A DNA stretch of 13,204 nucleotides from JAJPIG01 sp035504735 (GTDB taxonomy: Bacteria; Desulfobacterota; Binatia; Binatales; Binataceae): assembly GCA_035504735.1 (NCBI GenBank), contig DATJRJ010000265.1:1-13204 (forward strand). The letters run 5' to 3'. Under the pieces are notes generated by a model that worked only from the letters and a program-made list of their open reading frames with translations, had not been told where the DNA came from and did no database searches. Shown here piece by piece: positions 6,460 to 13,204 of the stretch. A program made the translations under genes and the position numbers. The first letter of the stretch is position 1. Each line of letters opens with the position of its first letter.

Positions 6460-7836
6460 ATGGATCGACGAGACAATTCTCGCGCAAAGCGCACTGCGTC
6501 CTGGTTGATTGGGGCCGGCCTTTTTTCCCTGGCGATAGCCTTTCCGGCCGGCGCGGCTTCGTTCAAGTCGCTTTACAGCTTTTGTCCTGGCCGCTCTCCC
6601 TGCACCGATGGCCGCACTCCCGAAGGCGGATTGCTGATCGATTCCCACGGCGATCTGTTCGGCACGACGCCTGGGGGCGGCGCCTATAACAGCGGGGCGG
6701 TGTTCGAGCTGACTCTGACTCCCAAGAAGACCTATACCGAAACTCCGATTTACAGCTTTTGCTCGGGCGGAGGAAACTGCACCGATGGGGAGGCTCCGCA
6801 AAGTAATCTGATCATGGATTCCTCGGGCAATCTCTACGGCACGACGGCTGGCGGCGGCTTGAATAATCGCGGAACGGTCTTTGAACTCAGTCCTGCCGGC
6901 GGCGGCGCCTATACGGAAAACGTGCTGTATAGCTTCTGTTCGACGGGTGGCGAAAGCTGCACCGACGGTAGGGGACCCTTCGGTGGAGTGGTGATGGATA
7001 GCGACGGCGACCTCTATGGGACGACGAACACCGGCGGCACGCCCATTGGCGCGGACACTGGCCCGGGCGTGGTCTTCGAGCTGATCCCCAACGAGAGCAA
7101 GACGTCATACACGGAGCAGGTGATATATAATTTTTGCGCGCAGAGCGGGTGTTCGGACGGGATTACGCCCTATGCCGGATTGCTGATGGATAGCTATGGC
7201 GACCTGTTCGGCACGACCGCGGGGGGCGGCAACAGCAACAGCGGCGGCGTTGCCTACGAATTGACTCCGAACGAGAGCAAGACCGCGTACACCGAGTCTG
7301 TGCTGTATAACTTCTGCAGCCAGGGCGGAGATGCGTGCACCGACGGCGACGACCCTAGTCCGTTCGCGCCATTGACCGCCGACAGCGGCGGCAATCTCTA
7401 CGGCGTCACCCTCGATGGCGGCGCGCACGCCGGCGGCGTCGTCTTCAAGTTGACCTATGACGCAACCACTACGTCATACTCACCAAGCACGCTTTACAAT
7501 TTCTGTGCTAAGGGCGGGAGCAAATGCACCGACGGCAGTCATCCGCAGGCAGGTCTGGTAGTTGATACGTCGGGTAATCTCTACGGCTCAACCTACTCCG
7601 GAGGCGGCGGCAAGGATAAGCAGGGGACAGTATTCGAGCTGGCCTTTAAAAAGAAGAAAGACACCTACGCCCAGAGCATCCTACATAGCTTCTGCAGCAC
7701 GTACAAAAAGGGCATATGCGAGGATGGGGGTAATCCCGTCGGCACGATGGCGGTGGACTCCTTGGGCAAACTTTACGGGACTACCAACCGCGACGGACCT
7801 TACGGCGAGGGCACAGTCTTTCGGGTTATCAAATAA
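6460..7836 (+). CDS. secreted protein with seven cysteine-paired GloVer repeats (predicted beta-propeller)
   Basis: The 458-residue product begins with a Sec signal peptide: basic MDRRDNSRAKR, a hydrophobic core at about 14-29, and likely cleavage after AGA or AGAA near residue 32-33. The rest is seven tandem repeats of 59-66 residues with the pattern YSFC..(C)TDG..P..GLVMDSSGNLYGTT..GG...GTVFEL....YTE.VL. This is the GloVer repeat (TIGR03803-type) known from many exported proteins of soil bacteria. Every repeat carries two cysteines: C42/48, 101/107, 160/167, 226/231, 286/293, 349/356 and 412/420, and there are no others. No C-terminal anchor, sorting signal or membrane segment is present. 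AAGGA (6448-6452) lies 7 bases before the ATG, and a -10-like TTTAAT is at 6432-6437. The role is unknown; a surface or periplasmic binding propeller is the likeliest reading. Confidence 0.85.
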   Translation: MDRRDNSRAKRTASWLIGAGLFSLAIAFPAGAASFKSLYSFCPGRSPCTDGRTPEGGLLIDSHGDLFGTTPGGGAYNSGAVFELTLTPKKTYTETPIYSFCSGGGNCTDGEAPQSNLIMDSSGNLYGTTAGGGLNNRGTVFELSPAGGGAYTENVLYSFCSTGGESCTDGRGPFGGVVMDSDGDLYGTTNTGGTPIGADTGPGVVFELIPNESKTSYTEQVIYNFCAQSGCSDGITPYAGLLMDSYGDLFGTTAGGGNSNSGGVAYELTPNESKTAYTESVLYNFCSQGGDACTDGDDPSPFAPLTADSGGNLYGVTLDGGAHAGGVVFKLTYDATTTSYSPSTLYNFCAKGGSKCTDGSHPQAGLVVDTSGNLYGSTYSGGGGKDKQGTVFELAFKKKKDTYAQSILHSFCSTYKKGICEDGGNPVGTMAVDSLGKLYGTTNRDGPYGEGTVFRVIK

Positions 7837-8072
7837 GTCCCGGATAAATCGCTTACGTAGCTTCCTTCGTTGAGACTAGTTTTCAGCGCTTGCTTTCCGG
7901 AAAGTCGCAGTGGTCGTCGGAAGCCTCGGCGAAGGCTCGTTCAACCGCTTTCGCGGCCTGGATCGAGGGTAACTTCGCACGCTGAGCGGCATCCCGCCAA
8001 TCGCGAGCGGCGCGAGTTCCCAATCCGCTCGCATCCTTGCTAGCATCCGGCCCGACGGGAGGATCTAATCGC

Positions 8073-9650
8073 ATGACTGCGGCGATGAAAGAAGTGGCGG
8101 GATTGCATTCCGGCCGGATTGCCGATTTGCGGAATACCCTGGAATGGTTGCGCGGCGCCGGCGATCTGATCGAAAGCGATCGGGAAGTCGATCCTAATCT
8201 CGAGATTACCGGTATCCAGAAGCATCTCGACGGCAGCTGCCCGATCGTGTTCAACCAGGTGCGCGGCAAACCGCGGCATCGCGTGGTCACCAACGTCTTT
8301 GCCGACAGCAACGTGATCAACAAGATTTTCGGCTGGCAGAGCGATGCCGAGCGCACCCGCCAGCTCGCCTACGCGATCTCGCATCCGCTGCGGCCGATCG
8401 AAATCGCGCAGCAAGAGGCCCCGGTCCAGCAGGTCGTGATCGAGAAGCCCACCGATGTCAACGAGTTCATGGTGCCGATCCGGCATACCGATCTCGAGCC
8501 CGAGTTTACGGTCGGCTCGGGTATCCGTCTGATCTCGGGCGAGCAGTTCGACGGCGGCACCGACGTCGGCTACAACCGGATGAATTTCCGCTGGGGCAAT
8601 GTCGGTAGCTTTCAGATCTCGCCCGGCTCGCATATGTGGCAGGTGGTATCGCGCTATTACAACAGCGGCAAGCCGGTGCCGATTACGATGGCCTTCGGCG
8701 TGCCGCCCTCGTGCACGCTACTGGCGGGCGCCGGCTTCGACTACGTAATTCTGCCGCAGGGATGCGACGAGTTAGGCGTCGCGGGCGCCGTTCAGAAGGC
8801 GCCGATCAGGATGGTCAAGGCGCGGACGGTCGACGCGATGGCACTGGCGGATGCGGAAATCGTACTGGAGGGCTACGTCGATCCGCGCGATCGGCGTTAT
8901 GAGACGCGCGAGGCGGAGGAGGCCGGCGTGCAAGGCCGATTCCATTTCCACCCCGAGTGGGCTGGCTACATGGGAAAATCCTACAAGGCGCCGACCTTTC
9001 ACGTGACCGCGATCACCACGCGCCAGCCCGACCCAAAGCTCCTGGTCCACGTGCTCGGCGTCCACATGCTCGACGACAGCAATATCGATACGACCGTGCG
9101 CGAGGCGGCAATTTTCGAGCTCTGTCATCGGATGCAGCCCGGGATCATCGAGGACGTGCACATCCCGTATTCGATGACTGATTGGGGCGGCTGTATCATC
9201 AAGGTCAAAAAGCGCAACCGCATCGATGAGGGCTGGCAGCGCAATTTCCTCTCCGCAATTCTCTCGACCTCGCAAGGCATGCGCCTGGCGATCGCGGTCA
9301 GCGACGACGTCGACATCTACGATATGGACGACATCATGTGGTGCCTCACCACGCGGGTAAATCCCCGGACCGATATCCTGAACCCGATTCCGGGCGGACG
9401 CGGTCAGACCTTCATGCCGGCCGAGCGCATGACTGCGGGCGAGAAGCAGTGGACCGCCTCGAACACGCAGTTCGAGGGCGGGATGGGGATCGATGCGACG
9501 GTGCCGTTCGGCTACGAGAGCGACTTTATGCGGCCGGTCTACCCGGTCGACCGCGTCAAGCCGGAAAACTTCTTCTCCGCCAAGGATCTGAACAACGCAC
9601 GGGCGCGGATGAAGGGTTGGGTGCTCTCGCTGGCCCGCACGGGACGTTGA
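8073..9650 (+). CDS. UbiD-family (de)carboxylase
   Basis: The product of 525 residues belongs to the UbiD family, which uses prenylated FMN to decarboxylate, or in some members carboxylate, aromatic and unsaturated acids. Family marks are TDVGYNRMNF at 163-172 with the R169 expected for the E-R-E triad, SPGSHM with H187, CDELGVAGAV with E233 (D164/H187/E233 would be the metal and phosphate site), AEIVLEGYVDP at 261-271, FHVTAITTR at 309-317, AVSDDVDIYDMDDIMWCLTTR at 408-428 and GMGIDATVP at 470-478. The usual EGPFGE..GYY is replaced by HFHPEWAGYM (291-300): the second Glu is kept (E295), but the first is Phe290. The start is ATG at 8073 with GGGAGGA 9 bases upstream; an in-frame TTG at 8037 would place that ribosome site inside the gene. 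No ubiX, the prenyl-FMN synthase gene, is in the window. The substrate is unknown. Confidence 0.93.
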   Translation: MTAAMKEVAGLHSGRIADLRNTLEWLRGAGDLIESDREVDPNLEITGIQKHLDGSCPIVFNQVRGKPRHRVVTNVFADSNVINKIFGWQSDAERTRQLAYAISHPLRPIEIAQQEAPVQQVVIEKPTDVNEFMVPIRHTDLEPEFTVGSGIRLISGEQFDGGTDVGYNRMNFRWGNVGSFQISPGSHMWQVVSRYYNSGKPVPITMAFGVPPSCTLLAGAGFDYVILPQGCDELGVAGAVQKAPIRMVKARTVDAMALADAEIVLEGYVDPRDRRYETREAEEAGVQGRFHFHPEWAGYMGKSYKAPTFHVTAITTRQPDPKLLVHVLGVHMLDDSNIDTTVREAAIFELCHRMQPGIIEDVHIPYSMTDWGGCIIKVKKRNRIDEGWQRNFLSAILSTSQGMRLAIAVSDDVDIYDMDDIMWCLTTRVNPRTDILNPIPGGRGQTFMPAERMTAGEKQWTASNTQFEGGMGIDATVPFGYESDFMRPVYPVDRVKPENFFSAKDLNNARARMKGWVLSLARTGR

Positions 9651-9675
9651 TGGATCGCAGCTCGCCCCGTGCCGA

Positions 9676-11205
9676 TCAGGCTGTGCGCTCGCTCCGCCAT
9701 TCGGCAGCGAGCGCCTTGCGATCGAGCTTGCCGCGATCGTTCTTGGGCAGGCTCTCCCGGAAGAAAATTTCTTTGGGGATTTTCAGCGCCGGGAGCTTGG
9801 CGCGGCAATGCTCCAGCACCAGCTCCGCACTGAGCTTTTCGCCGGGCTTGCTTACCACGTAGGCGACGACTTCCTCGCCATAGATCTGATCAGGGACTCC
9901 AATCGCCGCCGCTTCGGCGACGCCCGAAACTTCGAGCAGTATGTTGTCGATTTCGAGTGGCGAGATGTTCACGCCGCCGCGGATGATCAATTCGCGGGCA
10001 CGCCCGGTCAGATAGAGATAGCCGTCGGCGTCGAGATAGCCGATATCGCCGGGCCGGATGCGCCCGGTCGAAGTGGTCTCGATGGTGCCGTCGTAGCACA
10101 GATATCGATAGCGCGTCTCCGGATCGCCGCCGACTTCGACCTCGCCGGCCTCACCCGCCGGCAACGCAACGCCGTCGGGATCGACGATCGCGATTCTCTG
10201 GCTGGGGAACGGTCGGCCGACGCTGCCGAAGCGGCGGCTCTTTTCATTACTGCACGCGATCCAGAGCGCCTCGCTGCTCCCGTAACCCTGCGCGATCGGG
10301 ATTCCATACATCGCTTCGAAGGTCCGCCAATGTTCGGCAGTCAGGGCGGCGGAGCTCGACGTGATGAAACGTAAGCCGGGAAGATCGGCGGCGGTGATCG
10401 GTACCGGACGGTTCACGAGCATCGCAATTCCGGTCGGATTGCAGATTCCAATCGTGGCCCGATAGCCGCGCAGCCATTCGAAATAGTGGCTTTGCGAAAA
10501 CTTTCGCGCTAGCATCAGCGTCGCGCCTCGGAAGAGCGGTGCGAGTCCGCCCAGCTCCTGGGCCGAGACCCAATTGAGAGATCGGAATTCCAGCATCCGG
10601 TCATCCGCCCCGAGCGCCAGCGTCTCGGCGATCGAGTCGACGTTGATGGCCAGCTCCGAATAACCGATCACGGCGCCCTTCGGCAGCGAAGTCGTACCCG
10701 AGGTATAAACGATCACCGCGTCGTCACGAGCCTCGCAGACCGGTTCGATTAGCGTGCTCGGCCGCCCGGTCAATTGGCTGAACAATCCGGTTCCTCCCGC
10801 GGGCTGCCAGTCGCCCAACGCCTGCCATTCGCCGACCGGACAATCCGCGAGTCCGTCGATTAGCGTCGCTTCCTCGAACAGCACTAGCTTCGGCCGAAGC
10901 GCCATCAGAATCTGTGGCAGATAGGCGCGATTAGTATCGGTATTGATCGTGCAGATCGTGCCGCCATAACGCAGGACACCCAAAAAGACCACCAGGTGCT
11001 CGAGCGAGTTGCCCGACAGCAGCGTCACGCGCTGATTCGCGCCGAACCCCTTCGCGGCCAGGAAGCCGGCGAGCTGATTGGTCAGATTATCGAGCTGGCC
11101 GTAGGTTATCGACTTGCCCTGGTCGACGCTCTCGAGGAAGATTTTCTCGGGAAAACGTTGCGCGTATTCTTGTATGCGGCGCGCAAACGGATTTTGATAA
11201 GCCAT
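9676..11205 (-). CDS. AMP-dependent acyl-CoA synthetase / ligase (ANL family)
   Basis: The 509-residue product activates a carboxylic acid to an acyl-adenylate and then, most likely, a CoA thioester. Core motifs: A3 YTSGTTSLPKGA at 167-178 (Ser where Gly is usual after TSGTT), A5 GYGSSEA at 307-313 (GYGxTE is usual), A7 PGDIGYLDADGYLYLTGR at 385-402, A8 RELIIRGGVNISPLEID at 404-420 and A10 LPKNDRGKLDRKAL with catalytic Lys493. The start is set at ATG 11205: GGGGG (11212-11216 as CCCCC on the plus strand) lies 6 bases upstream and the protein begins MAYQNPFARRIQEYA, a normal N-terminus; the longer TTG reading adds 19 non-conserved residues. It converges on ubiD (25-base gap) and is divergent from the next synthetase. 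The acid substrate cannot be told; fatty, aromatic or alicyclic acids are all possible. Confidence 0.9.
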   Translation of the reverse strand: MAYQNPFARRIQEYAQRFPEKIFLESVDQGKSITYGQLDNLTNQLAGFLAAKGFGANQRVTLLSGNSLEHLVVFLGVLRYGGTICTINTDTNRAYLPQILMALRPKLVLFEEATLIDGLADCPVGEWQALGDWQPAGGTGLFSQLTGRPSTLIEPVCEARDDAVIVYTSGTTSLPKGAVIGYSELAINVDSIAETLALGADDRMLEFRSLNWVSAQELGGLAPLFRGATLMLARKFSQSHYFEWLRGYRATIGICNPTGIAMLVNRPVPITAADLPGLRFITSSSAALTAEHWRTFEAMYGIPIAQGYGSSEALWIACSNEKSRRFGSVGRPFPSQRIAIVDPDGVALPAGEAGEVEVGGDPETRYRYLCYDGTIETTSTGRIRPGDIGYLDADGYLYLTGRARELIIRGGVNISPLEIDNILLEVSGVAEAAAIGVPDQIYGEEVVAYVVSKPGEKLSAELVLEHCRAKLPALKIPKEIFFRESLPKNDRGKLDRKALAAEWRSERTA

Positions 11206-11233
11206 CCAAAACCCCCGGGCAAGTATCGCGGGT

Positions 11234-11262
11234 ATTGTTGAGGCTTCAGCCAAGATCGTCAA
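11234..11262 (-). promoter_or_regulatory. candidate sigma-70 promoter for the minus-strand synthetase, with inverted repeat in the spacer
   Basis: Read on the minus strand, TTGACG (11262-11257; 5 of 6 to consensus) is followed after exactly 17 bases by AACAAT (11239-11234; 4 of 6). Transcription would begin near 11227, about 20 bases before the ATG at 11205, leaving room for its GGGGG ribosome site. The spacer holds GGCT-TC-AGCC (11242-11251), a small inverted repeat that could be an operator. The gap between the two divergent synthetases is only 94 bases, so control may be shared. Confidence 0.4.
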
Positions 11263-11299
11263 GGAGATACGCTACCTCGCGCAGGCAGTTCCTCCACTC

Positions 11300-12850
11300 A
11301 TGTCGATATCCGACCTTTTACGACTAACTGCCCGTGAACAACCCGCGGCCGAGGCGATCGTCGATCGTTCGCGGCGGATAACTTATGCGGAGTTCGACCG
11401 GAGCGTCGATTCGATCGCGAGCGGCCTGCTCCGCGCGGGGGTCCTTCCGGGCGACCGCGCGGCCCTTTGGCTGCCGAACCACGCCGAGTATCTATTGATC
11501 TATCTCGCTTGTCTGCGAGTCGGAATAGTGGTGGTGCCGATCAACATCCGGCTCGCCGACGACGAAGTGCAATACGTGCTCGAGCACTCCGGGGCGTCGA
11601 TCCTCTTCAGTATCGGTCAATTCCAGGGGCAGGATTTTCTCGCCCGCAGCCGCGCGCTCAAGCGCCGGGTCGCCGGACTCGGCCGCGTGATCGCCGTCGA
11701 TAGCAACGCGGATGCCCATGACGATCAAACGCTCGTTTATCGGGAGTTGCTGGCAGCGAGCGATACTGCCCGAGTTCGTGAGCTCGAAGAACGCGTCGCG
11801 GAATCTGAGCTGGCGCTGATCATCTATACGTCGGGCACGACGGGACGCCCGAAAGGCGCGATGATCACACACGGCGCGCTGCGGTTTTATGGCATCAAGG
11901 CAGCCGAAGTCGGCCTGTTCCGGAAAAACGACAGAATTTTGCTGATGGTCCCGTTTGCCACCGCGGCGGGCTCGATCATCCAGACCATCCCGGCGCTCCA
12001 GGTCGGAGCGACGCTGGTGCTGATGGAGACCTTCAAGGCCGCGGCCTCGCTCGAGATGATTCAGTCGGAGCACATCACCTGCCTCGCGGGTCCGCCGACG
12101 ATCTACATCCTGCAAATGAACGTCCCGGACTTCGATCGTTACGACCTCTCTACTCTCCAGCGCGTATTGGTCGGCGCCGCTCCGGTCGCCTCGGAACTCG
12201 CGGCCGAGCTTTGCCGCAGGATGCCCGCACGAGTGATCAATGCCTATGGTGCGACTGAAACTGCCGGTCTAGTCACCTGGATGCCGCCCGGCGTTTCGAT
12301 CGAACAAACCACAGGCACATCCGGACAGCCGATACCGGGCTTTCAAATCAAAATCGTGGACGCAACCCGTCGCGAGGTCGCGGCGGGAACAACCGGCGAA
12401 ATCGCGGTTCGCGGGGGCTCTATCACGAAAGGCTATTATCGTGACGAGGAACAGAGCGCCAAGGTGCTCGATGCCGATGGCTGGTGGTACTCAGGCGATT
12501 TGGGGAGCATGGATTCCAGCGGTTTTCTCACGATCGGCGGGCGTCAGAAGGAGATGTACATTCGCGGCGGTTTCAATGTCTATCCGGCCGAGGTCGAGGC
12601 GGTATTACAGAAACATCCGGCGATTCTGATGGCAGCCGTCATCGGTGTTCCGGATCCGGTGCTCGGCGAAAAAGGCCGGGCCTTTGTCGTGTTGAGAGAA
12701 GGCAACCTGTTGAGCCCAGAGCAGGTACGGGAATTCTGTCGCGCCAAGATCTCGGATTACAAGCTGCCGGACGAGGTAGTCTTCCGCGACTCACTACCTA
12801 TGAGCGGCCTCGGAAAGGTACAGAAGAGTCGCCTCGCCGAGGAACCATAA
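11300..12850 (+). CDS. acyl-CoA synthetase (class I adenylate-forming, FadD-like)
   Basis: The 516-residue product has the full acyl-CoA ligase motif set: A3 YTSGTTGRPKGAMITH at 176-191, A5 NAYGATETAGL at 314-324, A7 GWWYSGDLGSMDSSG at 394-408 with D400, A8 GRQKEMYIRGGFNVYPAEVE at 414-433 and A10 PMSGLGKVQKSRL with Lys506. The hinge and C-terminal domain are intact, and the C-terminus (EEP) has no targeting sequence. It most resembles medium or long-chain fatty acid and steroid side-chain CoA ligases (FadD3/FadD17-like), but substrate choice cannot be read from these motifs. The ATG at 11300 has no close ribosome site; AAGGAG at 11261-11266 is too far upstream to serve it, and no start codon lies between. 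It shares little beyond family motifs with the divergent synthetase next door, so the pair is not a recent duplication. It ends 32 bases before the convergent UbiD fragment. Confidence 0.9.
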   Translation: MSISDLLRLTAREQPAAEAIVDRSRRITYAEFDRSVDSIASGLLRAGVLPGDRAALWLPNHAEYLLIYLACLRVGIVVVPINIRLADDEVQYVLEHSGASILFSIGQFQGQDFLARSRALKRRVAGLGRVIAVDSNADAHDDQTLVYRELLAASDTARVRELEERVAESELALIIYTSGTTGRPKGAMITHGALRFYGIKAAEVGLFRKNDRILLMVPFATAAGSIIQTIPALQVGATLVLMETFKAAASLEMIQSEHITCLAGPPTIYILQMNVPDFDRYDLSTLQRVLVGAAPVASELAAELCRRMPARVINAYGATETAGLVTWMPPGVSIEQTTGTSGQPIPGFQIKIVDATRREVAAGTTGEIAVRGGSITKGYYRDEEQSAKVLDADGWWYSGDLGSMDSSGFLTIGGRQKEMYIRGGFNVYPAEVEAVLQKHPAILMAAVIGVPDPVLGEKGRAFVVLREGNLLSPEQVREFCRAKISDYKLPDEVVFRDSLPMSGLGKVQKSRLAEEP

Positions 12851-12882
12851 TATCACTCCGAGATTTTAGTTCTTATGACTTA

Positions 12883-13204
12883 CTATTTCTTGATATAGCG
12901 CGCGAACTTCTTTGCGATCCTATCCATCTCCTCGCGGCTCGGCCGTGCCACTTTGGCGAACTCGGGCCCGGCTTCCGGCACTTTGATCGTCGCGTCGATT
13001 CCCACCTGCTCGGTAACCAGCGTATTTCCCTGCGGTCCGCGCGGCGCAGAAGGATCGAGCACCAGCGCGCCGCCATATTCGTTGAACATGAAATCCCGCT
13101 TGGGTTGAGTCCGCGTCACCATCGCGATCAGCACGTCGGTCAGATTGTAAGGGTCGATGTCCGGACCAACCACGACGACGTATTTCATCATTCTCGGAAA
13201 ACGT
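12883..13204 (-). CDS. UbiD-family (de)carboxylase, C-terminal part (runs off the right edge)
   Basis: The minus frame is open from the right edge to the TAG at 12885-12883. From its first Met (13191) it reads MMKYVVVVGPDIDPYNLTDV, then LIAMVTRTQPKRDF, LVLDPSAPRGP and VGIDATIKVPEAGPEF. This is the order of the UbiD C-terminal region: a KYVVVVDxDIDPxDxxDVLWAIATR strand-helix, LDPSA, then GIDAT. The frame stays open upstream of that Met (R-F-P-R), and UbiD proteins carry about 400 residues before this point, so the Met is probably internal and the gene starts outside the window. The C-terminus is basic (AKKFARYIKK). It is a different subtype from the UbiD gene at 8073: around GIDAT and in the last 50 residues they share little. 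Confidence 0.8.
   Translation of the reverse strand, partial: RFPRMMKYVVVVGPDIDPYNLTDVLIAMVTRTQPKRDFMFNEYGGALVLDPSAPRGPQGNTLVTEQVGIDATIKVPEAGPEFAKVARPSREEMDRIAKKFARYIKK

Noticed and set aside
7893..7904. Perfect 12-base palindrome CTTTCCGGAAAG between the GloVer gene and ubiD
   Set aside because: A single short palindrome with no T tract, no second copy and no clear promoter boxes; chance is a good explanation.
8040..8633. 197-codon minus-strand open frame opposite the 5' part of ubiD
   Set aside because: It mirrors ubiD codons, while the plus strand has the ribosome site and family motifs.
9808..10374. 188-codon plus-strand open frame opposite the minus-strand acyl-CoA ligase
   Set aside because: It is a shadow of GC-rich coding DNA; the minus strand carries the A5, A7, A8 and A10 motifs at these positions.

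Overview
The window is high-GC bacterial chromosome with tightly packed genes. It looks like a Gram-negative, soil-type lineage: there is a glutathione synthetase, a secreted GloVer-repeat protein, and a region of UbiD decarboxylases with acyl-CoA synthetases. This mix fits deltaproteobacteria-like or Binatota-like genomes, but that placement is inference; no rRNA or ribosomal protein gene is present to test it. No integrase, transposase, CRISPR array or phage gene was seen, and no gene-free stretch exceeds 300 bases.

Left part (1-3336, all minus strand): a glycerophosphodiester phosphodiesterase is followed by DNA primase (dnaG), with stop and start overlapping in TGATG. Next come a tRNA with a CAU anticodon and, running off the left edge, the coiled-coil part of a COG1579-type zinc-ribbon protein. 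The primase gene is bipartite in base composition: its 5' half is GC-rich, and its 3' part (below about position 1560) is near 45-53% GC in the lines counted.

Middle part (3464-6266, plus strand): prmA (ribosomal protein L11 methyltransferase), rsmE (16S rRNA m3U1498 methyltransferase) and gshB (glutathione synthetase) form a compact operon, with a 4-base overlap and then a 5-base gap. It closes with a perfect 10-bp hairpin. A complete tRNA-Phe (GAA) with encoded CCA follows.

6460-7836 encodes a secreted protein with seven GloVer-type repeats, each carrying a close pair of cysteines. It is best read as a seven-bladed beta-propeller with one disulfide per blade.

Right part (8073-13204): a UbiD-family (de)carboxylase on the plus strand converges on an acyl-CoA synthetase on the minus strand. 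That synthetase is divergent from a second, plus-strand acyl-CoA synthetase. The second synthetase converges on the C-terminal part of another UbiD-family protein, which enters from the right edge. Two UbiD-type enzymes and two adenylate-forming ligases in about 5 kb suggest aromatic or unsaturated acid metabolism, in which carboxylation or decarboxylation is linked to CoA activation. The full-length UbiD protein seems to lack one of the two catalytic glutamates of the family. This cluster and the cysteine-paired propeller are the most interesting parts of the window.
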